NCBI GenBank assembly: GCA_032164245.1
Contig: JAVMKO010000007.1
Span: forward strand, 4,488,371 to 4,552,370
DNA length: 64,000 nucleotides
Direction: 5' to 3'
Source of the DNA: Sternotherus odoratus
Taxonomy: Eukaryota; Chordata; Testudines; Kinosternidae
The position numbers were made by a program, and so were the translations under genes. Under the pieces are notes generated by a model. It saw only the letters and a list, made by a program, of their open reading frames with translations, made no database searches and had not been told where the DNA came from. This document shows, piece by piece, positions 1 to 12,000 of the stretch (position 1 is its first letter; every line of letters starts with the position of its first letter).

Positions 1-235
1 AAGGAGGAGAGGAACAATGTTATCCCTCGAGTGGAAAACTGCCAGTTTCCTTCCTGATGAGTTTAGCCTCCAAGTTGGCCTCTGCTAAAGAGCTCCTCAG
101 GGACTGGAGGAAAATAACCCCCCTGCCCTGCTTGCTCCCACCCCATTTTTTGGAGTAGCTGCAGAGTTGCTCTGTGTTTGCTACAGCAGCCTGGGGTCTG
201 GACACGCCTCCACCAGGCCCACCTTCCTCTACACA

Positions 236-704
236 GGTCACGGAATCCGTGACTTCCAAAGGCCTCTGGGACTTCAGCCATGGAGCAGCAGGGAGCTGTA
301 AGATATCCCTGCCACCTGAGGCAGTGGGCCCCCAAGCTTTCAGCCGCCATGGGCAGTGGAAGTACCCCGCAGCTCCCAGCCACTGCAGGCAAAGGGGGTA
401 CCCCTCAGCTCCTGGCTGCTGCAGGGGACAGGGCCCCCCACTGCCACCACAGGGCAGGGGGACTCCAGCAGCTCCCCACTGTGGTTGTGATGGGGGATTC
501 CCACAGTGCTTCCCTCCCCTGGTGAGGGGGTGGGGGGGACCCTGGAGCTCTGAGCCCCCACAGCTTCCCAGTCCCACCCATTTTGTCATGGATATTTTTA
601 ATAAAAGTCAGGGATAGGTCATGGGCTTCTGTGAATTTTTCGTTATTGCCCCTGATCTGTCCATGACTTTTACTAAAAATATCCATGACAAGATCTTAGC
701 CTTA
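236..704 (-). mobile_element. hAT-like MITE remnant, copy 1
   Basis: On the minus strand it starts TAAGGCTAAGATCTTGTCA and carries repeated AAAAATATCCATGAC and TTTTA(C/T)TAAAAAT segments around a GC-rich core with many CAGCTCC words. It matches the complete copy at 14091-14442, in opposite orientation. The outer end near 236 has lost its terminal inverted repeat. All ORFs here are shadows of the GC-rich core. Confidence 0.7.
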
Positions 705-2224
705 GCGGTGGATCATTGAGTGGTGCACCCACCAGTCCCACTCTCCTTCTGACTCCCTGCTGGGTAACGCTGTGCAAGGAAGCCTGGGGAGAGCTAGGAT
801 CTGTGCCCACCAGCCCCTAAAATCTTCCATGGGGCAGAGAGGCAGCAGGACCACTCGCAAGCTAGTGCCCTCCGTGCCCTCACAGGAGGGGCAGGATTTG
901 TCCCTAACAATATACATGCTTGGACAAGAAAGCCCAGAGACTCAGCTGGTACAAATCAGCTGAACTGAAGTCAATGGAGCGGTGCCAATTTACCCCAGTT
1001 GAAGATCTGACCTCTGGTTAGATGAAATTTGATTCTTCTCCTGGTGCTGCTGTCTAACATGCAGCACTGCGAGCATGAAAACAGTTCACCAAATACAGAG
1101 TCTACAAACAACAATTTCCCATGAAAATAAAATGTACGTATTAGTGAGACGGAGTTCCAAAATACATGTTTGAAAGAGAAACCATTCAACCATTTGACAT
1201 TAAAAACATATTGAAACACACTCTTTTTAAAATGGGAACAAATTAAACATCTTCACAATGATTACGGAGCAGGGAATTTTAGTGATATTTCGCTAGCTGG
1301 GGAAGAGCTTAGGAAAAAACCCATAATTGCACCTGACGTGTTTGCATACTAACGGTATAATGGTGCATAATTTTCAAAACTGTAATTATTGTACAAAGAT
1401 TTAAGAGTCACAACTGTTTAGAAAAGCTTATGTTCTGACAAGCTAATTGGCATGACAGGATATCATAGCAACAAGATTCATTCTTTGTTCCGTTAGGGAA
1501 TCGTCACTGTTTTCTGGTGAACAGCTTTCATGATACATTTCCCAAGCTCTTAGGCGCATTATTTTATGGCAGGAGCTCTTCACACTGCCTTTATATGCAA
1601 TAGCTAAATTTCACAACATAATTTATGCCCTAACACTGCAATCAAAACCACATGGGCGGACCCTTCTGCCTGCCCGGAATGCCACTGAAGTCAATGGGGT
1701 TCTGCCAGCGTGGAATCCCATTGACTTGCACAGGATTTTCTGTGGGGTAAATGACGACTCCCTGGGCAGGTTTGATTGCAGGACTGGGGCCTTTGGTTGC
1801 ACATCTTAAAACTTCCTGTCCCAATATGAGGAGACTCCCCTTTGTCTCCAGCATGCAGGGTGTTAAGCTTGCCCACTTCTTCAATAGGTGCTGGAGGGAA
1901 GATATTTAAGAGTGACTGGGAAAGGGAGACTGTCTTTGGGAAGGCAGGCCTCCACAGTCAGACCATAGAGCACTGGGTTTAGCCTCAAGCTAAGAATATT
2001 TTCTGTTTCTCTTCTCGTTTTACAGGCCACCTGCTCACACTCATGAATAAACACTAAAAAAGAGCTCTTGTTGACTATGAAAAAATCAGGAAAACACATA
2101 AGCGTGTGCTTTACTTTAAAGCATCTGCTTAAGTTCCATTGACTTTTAGAGGATTTAAGCACCTGAATCACCACCCTTTCCCGGGAATGTCTTCCCCACT
2201 GTGTCTATATGCCACACACAACCA

Positions 2225-2490
2225 GTAGGCTGTGCCAGACTGGATCAGACCACTGGTCTCTCATCCACTCTATCTAGTAAAATATCCTGTCTTCACTAAT
2301 GGCCAGTATCAGCTGTTTTAAAGGAAGGCATAAACCATTATCACTGTGCAATAACATAGCTATGATGACAGTGTAGTCTTAATCCCACATAGCTGTTGAT
2401 TGTTTTACAGTCTGAAGCATAAAAGTTGTTATCCTCTATAAATCTATATTCTAGCCAGTGTAGATCTGGATATTTTAATTATCCATACAA
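2225..2490 (+). repeat. Sauropsid interspersed repeat (family name uncertain)
   Basis: Contains the word series 'GGATCAGACCACTGGTCTC ... TATCCTGTC ... GGCCAGTATCAG ... TCTGAAGCAT'. This recurs at about 61930-62270 in the same orientation. Both are old and diverged. I recognise the pattern from reptile and bird DNA but cannot name the family. Confidence 0.5.
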
Positions 2491-2919
2491 AATGTTTTGA
2501 ACTCTAGTATGTTTTCTGTCCCAGTAAAACACTTTGGGGCATGATTTTCAAAAGGCACAAATGATTGTTAGGCGCCGAACCGTGCCTTGTCCCTGTGAAA
2601 ATCTCCCCTGTATGAAGCAAGTGCGATAGGTTAATTATGAATTGTTGTTTTTTTTCCCCTTTTATCATTTAAAGTACAGTATATTTTTGATCCATTTTAA
2701 CAAGTTCTGTTTACATGTAGTTAGATGTATGTTAATTGTTTCAGTGTGGAGATACATTCATGTCTGATACCACCATATACCTCCAGTTACCTAGGATAAC
2801 AGTTTTTCTATATAAGGGCTTATGCAAAAGGTTCTTCATCAACAAACATACATATTTTTCCCAAATACCAGTGTATATATGCAGTAATATTGGCAAACAC
2901 ATTAACAACACTATCCTAC

Positions 2920-3049
2920 CAGACAGTTTTGTCAAGATAGTGCTAGCAAGCTCTTGAACAATTTCATCATTGCTTTTTCCCGATCCTTGTGCTGATGATC
3001 TTGGCTGAACCTCGAGTATCGTTGTGATTAAAGTGCTAGTCTCTTTACG
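2920..3049 (-). CDS. DNAH6: DNAH6 window exon 29 (C-terminal domain, last exon in window)
   Basis: 130 bp, phase 0 at the start, ending one base into the next codon. Acceptor TTTGCAG, donor GTAGGA. Reads [20 protein letters not shown], then [13 protein letters not shown]. The next exon (family sequence around LEME) is not present between 1 and 2919, so the final C-terminal exons lie outside. Confidence 0.92.
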
Positions 3050-6000
3050 CTGCAAAGAGAAAAATCAGAAAAGCAGTGTTCCTTTAAAAAATTGCCATCG
3101 CAAGTTATTACTTAGATATTTTAATCTCTCTCTCTTTTTGTAACTGTTTGTATTCAGAATCAAGGAACTTCCAAGGAACATTTGTTCATGATATTTTAAT
3201 TACTGAATTTACTTAAAAATATAATTGAAATGTGTCAATAGGAGCTTGCTCTGTTTTTAGGTGGCTTTTTTGACCAGCTATTGTTACCATAAGAAATAGG
3301 TCCCCATGATTATTGAGTGTTTTATTTTGAGTTTATATATCCATATGTCTATATCTATATATCAAAAAAAGCCAGAAAACATGGATCATTTTTTCTCAAC
3401 CTCTATCTCTTATCAAATGCATCCATTCCATTGCACTGAATTCCAGACCTTTGATGCTGCTTGAATTCAGTATAAACGTTTAAAATTAGATTAAAAAGAT
3501 TTGTTAATATTTTCCCCCCTGACCTATCTAAAAGTAACAATATTTTTTACTGCTTTCTACAGAAAGGAGTGTACATTTCTAACTTTGTTCATTAAATTTA
3601 CTGCAGCATATACTGAATGAGACTATAAAGTTAAGGGAGTTGAGTTAAAATTTTAATGTTTTTAATTATCTTAGTATTGGAAGTTATAAAATCCCTGCTT
3701 CAAACCCCTAGGGTCAAAGTTTACTAAATAATGTGTAGTTTATCTTCGGGGGGTTTTTAGGGTACGACAGTCTTTTGCTTTTATGGTACTGTGTTGTAAA
3801 CTTATTGCTACATTAATCTAGTTTTTATAATTACTATTATACTACAAGCAAAAGTGGATGTTACTCTAATTCAGTGCTTATGACAGACAAAAGATGTGGC
3901 TTTTTAATGGTGTATTGTGTGTGGAAGAGAGTGTGTAGTTGAGATTTTCAAAGCAGCCTAGGGGACTTAGACACTTAACTTCCACTAAATTAATGAAAGA
4001 ACATTATTTTATATTAGTACCTTGGAGTAACCTATCAAGATCAAAGCCCTAATGTGCTCGGTGATGTACATGCACATCACAAGAGACAGTCTCTCTCTCA
4101 GAGAGCTCTCAAATTAAATAGATAATTCTAAGGGTGGGAGAAAGGAAGTACCACTATCCTCATTTTACAGATAGGGAACAAAGACACACAGAGATTAAGT
4201 GACTTGCCAAAGGCCACCAATTCTTTGGTGGAGCCAGAAACAGAACCCAGATCACTTGAGTCCCACACATTTGCATCTAAATCCCCTAGTCTGCTTTCAA
4301 AATCTCAACCACATCATCTAGCTATTTTTAATGAGTGTTTGTATGTGTGTAATGCTGTTTTTCCTAGACTACTATGAGGGTGGTATTTAAGGATTCTGGA
4401 AGATTGTTTGGGCCTGTGGCAGGGCAGGGGTAAACCCCCTTGAATGCCCTGCCCCTGCTGGCTAAATCCTGCTTGATGGCAGGAGGGCCAGGGGCTGAGA
4501 CTTGGAGCAGCCAGCAGGGAGCCCAGCTGGGCACCCTAATGAGGGCTAGCTCACAGCATCAGGCTGGGCTAAGTGAACACAGCTGAGGCTGGGAACTGAG
4601 AAGGCTAGAAAAGCCCTGAGCCAAACTCAGAGGCAGCCAGGAAGGGAACAGGAGGCTGTTACGCTGTCTCCTTGCTGCAGGCAAGGTGCCTCAGGGGCCT
4701 GGAGGCCCTGAACCACGACACAGAGGGTAACTGTTGGGGGACAGAGGGGAGCACTTTTCTTGCACTGAAGCCACTAAGCATGCACTGTAAATAAAGGACA
4801 CTTGGGGAACACCAGAAAAGGGTGAGAAGACCTCTATTTTGATCAGCCAGCACACAGGGCACAGGGGAAAGAGTAAGACCTGTGTGGACCCTGTGACAGG
4901 GTCCTATCAGGGAAAATGCATACGTTTAATAAATATAAATGTGTGTGTTCTGAACAGGTTGTCAGTATTCCTTCACATCATCAGTCTAGTCGGGAATTAT
5001 AATGTCCCATGAGAAGAGGCTAAGGATTATAATGTTCTACGTGTGTAAAGCTAAGGATAGAATTCATGTCAATAAACAACTATCCAGCTTAAATCATGGT
5101 GCACATCATTAAAATGCAGCTTGACAGGAAACAGGTAAAAGAAAACATCTGGGAGTTACATATGGGGAAAAAATAAATCTAATGAGTAGGAGTGGGTTGC
5201 CTAGCAATTCCTGCTTGTTATTTCTGCTTAACAAACTATAATTATTAAATCAAATTCTCGCTTTAAGCTACAAAGTATAATACATTTAATATCATTAATT
5301 TAGAACATGTATTTAAGAAGAGCCTACAAACCTGGAAAGCCAAATTGGCGTTTTCATGCATTCCAAATATTTCTGGGTCGTCGATCAAAGGAAAATGTTC
5401 AATATAGTCTTTATAATCTTGCAAACCATCAGCCATAGGGGCAAAATATATACCTGTTACAGAAATGCACATACAGACTCCATATTAAAATGTTTTATTG
5501 TGAAATAAATGAGCAAAAATGTATGGAAATGTAAAACGTATATATTGGATATTATTAGTGAAAAACAAATTATTGAAAGCACATTCAAAGAAGTAATGGA
5601 ATTCACCACATAAACAACAAAACATCAATACAAATATGCTTTAAAATACATTTGGATGGTAACGGTTTTCATTATGAGTGACAGGTATGTATCAGATTCT
5701 GACACCTAAAATTGTTAAGAGGCAGAATTTTACAAAGGTATGGCCAAAAGTTTCACATTTGCATATTTTGCATTAGCTTGTCTTAGCATTTCAGAGGAAC
5801 TAGAACTTTTGAAGCAAACGGGTTATATTTTGGAACAGAAAAACAACTGGAATCGAGGAACAACAATCCAGGAAGTTTTTGGAAAGTGTAGGGGACAATT
5901 TCTTAGTGCACGTGCTGGAGGAACCAACTAGGGGCAGAGCTTTTCTTGGCCTGCTGCTCAGAAACCATGAAGAATTAGTAGGGGACGCAAAAGTGGATGG

Positions 6001-9000
6001 GAACCTGGGAGGCAGTGACCATGAGATGGTCGAGTTCAGGATCCTGACACGGGAAAAAGAAGAGCCGCCGAATACGGACCCTGGACTTCAGAAAAGCAGA
6101 CTTCCTAGGACGGAAGAAACCTGAAAGGGGGTTCTAAAGAGGATGGATCTAGACTGTTCTCAGTGGTAGCAGATGACCGAATAAGGAGTAATGGTCTCAA
6201 GTTGCAGTTGGGAAGGTTTAGATTGGATATTAGGAAAAACTTTTTCACTAGGAGGGTGGTGAAGCATTGGAATGGGTTACCTAGGGAGGTGGTAGAATCA
6301 CCTTCCTTAGAGGTTTTTAAGATCAGGCTTGACAAAGCCCTGGTTGGGATGATTTAGTTGGGGACTGGTCCTGCTTTAAGCAGGGGGTTGGACTAGATGA
6401 CCTCCTGAGGTTCCTTCCAAGTCTAATATTCTATGATTCTATGGATATTTGTTGCCCAAGGAAACAATGTAAAAACAAAAAGAATGAGAAGTACTTGTGG
6501 CACCTGAGAGACTAGCCAATTTATTTGGGAATAAGCTTTTGTGGATGTATATAGAGTGAAACATACAGTAAGAAGATATATATATCTACACTCACACACA
6601 CACACACACACACATACAGACCATGAAAAGGTGTAGGTTGCTTTAAGTGGCTTAATCAATTAAGATGAGCTATTATCAGCAGGAGAAAAGAAACCTTTTG
6701 TACTGATAATCAGGATGGCCCATTTCAAACAGTTGGCAAGGTGTGAGTAACAGTTGCAGGATAATTAACATGGGGAAATAGATTGCAGAATTGGGGAAAT
6801 AGATTCAATTTGTATAATGACCCTGCCACTCCCAGTCTTTATTCAAGCATAATATAAAAACAGGAGCAGGATATGGGATGTTGCTTGTTATATCCCATAG
6901 ACAGAACAAACTTTATTTAAAATACAAAAGAATCAAATGGCTTTCACAGGGCTTGATTGCTGAGCTGAAAACCTGACAAGTGGCAACTCACACCAGTACA
7001 GTGAGCCTCAGGTTAGTCCCTGACTGGCCTCCAACTCTCTGGAGCTTCAGTACTGTGGCTTCTACCTACTCAGTAATTTGCACAACTAGGGCTTAACTAC
7101 TCCTAATCGATTGCCATCTGCTAACAACCTAACTACCAGAGCTGGAAATAGGAAAGACTGGTGTGGCTCAGATAAGGCTGGACTGAAGTAAGTGCAATCT
7201 GTCACTGGCCTGTGATGGATATTCGCCATCAGAAATGAAATGCTCTTCTCCGCTCCCCCGGTTCTTCCAGAGAAATACATATAAAGGGACATGAATCAAT
7301 GACATTAAGGGTATGGAAGTTGTGTGTGTAGGATAGAGCAGAAGCAGGGTTTAGTGGTAAGGGCACTAGCCTCAGGCTTTGGAGATCTCAACCCAAGTCC
7401 TCATTCTACCACAGAGTTGCTATGTGGCACTTACCCTCTATGTACTTCTGTTCCCTATCTGTACAATGGGGATCATAGCACTGCCCTACCACAGGTATTC
7501 TGGGAAGATAAGTACATTAACGATTGCCAGGCACTCAGATGGCTGCCATACAAGTACCAAAAATAGACAGATTTGTAATGGGTGGCAGCATGACTGAAAA
7601 CTGCTCCCTGTTAGAAGGTGTTGTTCCTGCAGAGAAACGGTGAAGTGGGTTTTGGTTTCTTACTGAAACACTGGGGTTCACTGCTCACTCTGATAACAAG
7701 GGAGGTGGAAGGGCCTTTCTGGGGAGGGGGTGAGCAGAGCAGCCCTGAAAAAAGGACTCGTGGGAGTAGCCCAGTTCAAGGAGAGATCCAAACTTTATGG
7801 GCTTGACTCTCCATTGCACTGTGTCTTGTGTAGCCATTTGCAACCATGCAAACGGGCTATAAAATGCTCTCAAATTAAGAAATGTCCCTCTGATCAACTC
7901 TTAGTTTGACACTCTGGCCACATATTTCAGGCAGAGAATGCGGACAATGCGCAGAGCTTGTAGCAGTGGGATCCACCTCAAACACCTGTTGAGCATGCAT
8001 GCAGCTTTTCAATACTGAATGGGTAGCAAGAGAGCTCCCCTTCCCCCTGAAGATGGCCAGGGTAAAACGATTTAGCACCATCAGCAGGATACAAGGACTC
8101 ATTGGGAGTTATAAACCCTGCAGCAATACTGGAATCTTCCTGGTTGTGCTAAACTTTTAGCCTGGTCCCTAAGTCCTTTAACTGGGCCAGTTCTGATAAG
8201 GACTTTAAAGTACAGCTCTAATCAGAGAAGTGGCTCTGTAAAAATAGCAGTGGGGTTCTAGACTTATCTCTCTGGCAGTTCCAGATCAGATATGTTCCAT
8301 TCACAAGTAAAAATATGATTCTTTTCTATTCTGCCATTCACCTTAGAATATACAAGTCAAGATAGTGTCTCATGTACCATTACCTAGGATAAAAGTTCTG
8401 CAGGCCAAATTCTGCCCTCAATTACACATGCACAAACCCTTTGGCTTTAGATTATGGCCTTGATGACACTTGGGCAACCCTATTGTCTTCAATGGGTTTG
8501 CTCAACTGTAATTTATTGGATATTAGCGAACAAGTCCATTGATGTGCAAGAAGGATTAGATACAATCCAGTTCTCTCTTTCTTACGGGAGGTAGCATCAT
8601 CCACTAGATATGGCATTAGACAGGAAGTCAGTAGACTTGGGTTCTATTTCCAGTGCTGCCATTGGCTCACTGTGTGTACAACAGCCACTCATCAGTTCCC
8701 ATTTGGGTTTTAAAACGAAGTGTTTAGATTAAGATGAGCCCGTTTGAGAATCGTGGGAACTGAGTGGACTGAGCACTTTTGAAAAATCTCATCCTTGACC
8801 TATCTGTGCTTCAGTTTCCACATCTGTAAAATGGAGATAATAATGTTTATTTATCTTTGCAATGTGTTCTAAGATCTATATGTTAGAACTGACAATTATT
8901 ACCATGAATTGTGTTGGCTCAGCGGTGCTAACTGAAGTATAGAAGACGAGCAAAAATAATTTTGTCACTAAATTTAGCAGATATAACTATTCATATTGTG

Positions 9001-12000
9001 GGATTAATTTTCCTTTCATTTACACTGGAGTAAATCATGAGTAACTCCATGGAAGTCAATGGAGTGAGGGTAGTGTAAAAATAGTGTGAGAAGAAAATCA
9101 GGTGCAAGGATCAGAGTAAGAAGTTAATATTTTACATAGTGGCTTTTCAGAGAAGAATCATATTCTATTGAGTCCCTGAAAATCTTAGAAAGTCCCCAAC
9201 AGAGCTCAAGGTTCACAGGTTCTCAAATACCGCAAAATTTGGGCCAAAAGCTTCTTTTTGGAAACTGCACTTCTGAGTCAGAGACTTCCTTCTCTGCGTG
9301 GGAATGGAAGGAGATACACTACCAGTAATGTCCTCTGTGGGACAAGAAACATTTTTCTCTATAAGAAACTAGGAAGACTTTAACTAAGTTTGTTATCTAG
9401 TTCTTAGACACACAGTGTGAACCAGACCCATTGACTGATGCTAGATCCATCACAGAATTTTTCTACAACACAAATATAGAATTAAACACACAAAATCATT
9501 AAAAAAAATGTGATAGACAAACATAGTTTGGAAATGGAAATCCTCTATAATCCTAATTGTATTTACCTGACTCAGAATATTTGTAATCATATTCTAATGT
9601 TTCAGGAGCAAAAAACCTCTTTAAAACTGTACGCAGGCATCTCTGATCCCAGGTGTCTGTAACTCGCCCTCCGTATGTAATTTCACCTGAAACAGTGTTT
9701 GATTTTCACAGATTACAATTTCATATAACAATTCACATATAAAAAAGCTTTTACTTTTTAAAATTTTAACTTCTCTAGAATCCAGGATAACATGATTTTT
9801 GTGCATCACTTTAATGGAAATAAGTGTGTTTAACTGTCAGAAATTTTTTTTTAAATCATTAAAGTGATAACTAATAAAATCTGACACTGCAATACATCAA
9901 AGTCAACTAATAAAAAATATAAATTTTCAAACAAGTTGCGCACACAATTATGTACCTAATTTGAGCATGTAATTACTGCAGCAGTATATGTAAACTAGCT
10001 AGAGATAAAAAGGGTAACATGAAAACATTCAACAAATACATTAGAAGCAAGAGGAAGACCAAGGACAGGGTAGCCCCGTTACTCAATGTAGCAGGGGGGG
10101 GAGAGATGATAAATAATAACAAAAAATGTGGAAATGGCAGAGGTGCTTAATGACTTCTTCGTTTTGGTTTTCCCAAAAAGGTTGGTGGCGAGTGGACATC
10201 TAACATAGTCTAACATAGTGAATGCCAATGATGTAGTATTAGAAGAGACTAAAATAGGGGAAGAACAAGTTAACAATTACTTGGACATATTACGTCTTCA
10301 AGTCACCAAGGCCTGATGAAATGCATCCTAGAATACTCAAGGAGTTGACGGAGGAGATGTCTGAGCCATTAGCAATTCTCTTTGAAAAGTCATGGAAGAC
10401 GGGAAAGATTCCAGAATACTGGAAAAGGCAAATCTAGTACCAATCTATAAAAATAAGGACAACCTGGGGAATTACACACCAGTCAGCCTATCTTCTGTAC
10501 CCAGAAACATAATGGAGGAAATAATTAAGAAATAAATTTGAAAACATCTAGAAGATGATAAGGTGATAGGTAACAGTCAAAATATTCCTGCTTATGGCCC
10601 CCTATGGACTTGCATCGTCACTGTAATCAGGTAACCTGCAACCTGGCCTTTACCTTACATTGAGACACTGGAGAGACAGGAAGAAACAAAGGAAAGTTAT
10701 TAGGGAGGAAGAGAGAGGGAGGGCAAAAAGAAGGTTCCCCTTTCCGAAATTTGATAGAATTCATCTTTTTTAGGGCCAGTGCTCAGAGCAGCTTCCTGCT
10801 GAAGGACTGTGCTGCAAAGAAATGAAGACCAAGCCTGGAGAGCTTTATAAGTGTGTTGAGGAATGAGCACGAGACAGCTTTGCAGACTTCATTTTCAGTG
10901 GCCTCGGCCTTTTCTGCTCAGAATACCTTTTGCAGACAGGTTTCCACAGCTGTATATGCACTGGCAATTAATTTAATTCCCTTAGCAATAGTTGAGTTGG
11001 AGGCTTTCAGGACCAGACCTTTATGATGAAGGGAGATAAATAGGGATGATGTGTTTCTAACTTGATCAGTTCTACGTCTAATCTGAACAACTCTTCAGAC
11101 ATTTAACATGTTTTTTCTTCAGGTGTTTTAGGAGACGGGCTTTAAAAAAAATAACAACACAGAAGTGCTAGGAAACCTGGCCATTTAAAAGATAAAATTA
11201 TGCTTGTTAAAAAAGAAAAAGGAAGGGGCAGAGTAAAGGAGAGGCGAAAGGGAGCAGGAGACTTTGCTTGTAGGTCTGAAACTTGAACTCTGGCAGCATT
11301 TCATTCTGCATGCAGGAAAAATGAAAATAAAATGGAAGAACCAGTGTTCAAATATCCATCCTCCTTAAACAGAAGTTGGCCCAATAAAAGATATTACCTC
11401 ACCCAACTTGTCCCTCTAATATCCTGGGATCAATACGGCTACAACAACACTGCATACATCCTCCTTAAAAACATATTAAATAAATGTTCACAAAGTGAAC
11501 CAAAGGTAATTTTAAGATAATGGGAATTTGGTCCACTACAACTTTGAAGTAAAGTCCATGAGGCTGATGCTGAAGTAAAATCAATTAGCTGTAAACAAGC
11601 ATTTAATATATATGGGTGAATGAACAAATCTTTACAACTCAAACTGACAGAATACTTTCAGATGCAATTTGTGCCACAGAAAGGCCTTCACTTAGCAGGC
11701 AAGCTTGAAAGCACTTGTATTCATCTCAGAGAATTTACAGTATTTTTAATCTTCAGCTTGACAAAACACAGAACAGAATAATGGGGCCTATTTTTCATTG
11801 GAAAAGGATTTTTTGCTGTATAGTACAGGTAACTAATGGGAAAAATGTAAAAGTAGGCAAAGAGAATGAGGAGTCCTTGTGGCACCTTAAACTAACAAAT
11901 TTATTTGGACATAAGCTTTCGTGGGCTAAACCCAAATAAATTTGTTAGTTTCTAAGGTGCAACAAGGACTCCTTGTTGTTTTTGCTGATACAGACTAACA

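Larger units (their letters stand above)
1..2919. other. Intron after DNAH6 exon 29: repeats, no exon found
   Basis: Holds a GC-rich MITE remnant (236-704), a fragment around 930-1010 with the CTGAAGTCAATGG motif, and an interspersed repeat at 2225-2490. Bases 1-235 are GC-rich and repeat-like but unrecognised. I read the minus strand for the remaining dynein C-terminal exons and saw none. Confidence 0.6.
3050..5331. other. Intron between DNAH6 exons 29 and 28
   Basis: Carries a MIR SINE (about 4140-4290) and an LTR-like insertion (4415-4898). The remainder is AT-rich, including an alternating TA stretch near 3336-3364. No exon or conserved coding block seen. Confidence 0.6.
5454..9566. other. 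Intron between DNAH6 exons 28 and 27
   Basis: Holds CR1 (5858-6443), a Penelope-like tail (6483-6855), two MIR copies (7335-7545, 8600-8870) and, near 9000-9110, an old repeat with GAAGTCAATGGAGT. The rest shows nothing I recognise. Confidence 0.6.

Noticed and set aside
1..2919. Search for the last DNAH6 C-terminal exons
   Set aside because: No segment resembling the family sequence after the exon 29 boundary was found on the minus strand, so they must lie outside the window.
6593..6614. Possible CRISPR-like or tandem array
   Set aside because: A simple CA microsatellite; the only true tandem array is the 61-bp minisatellite, which has no spacers. Bacterial features are not expected in this vertebrate sequence.
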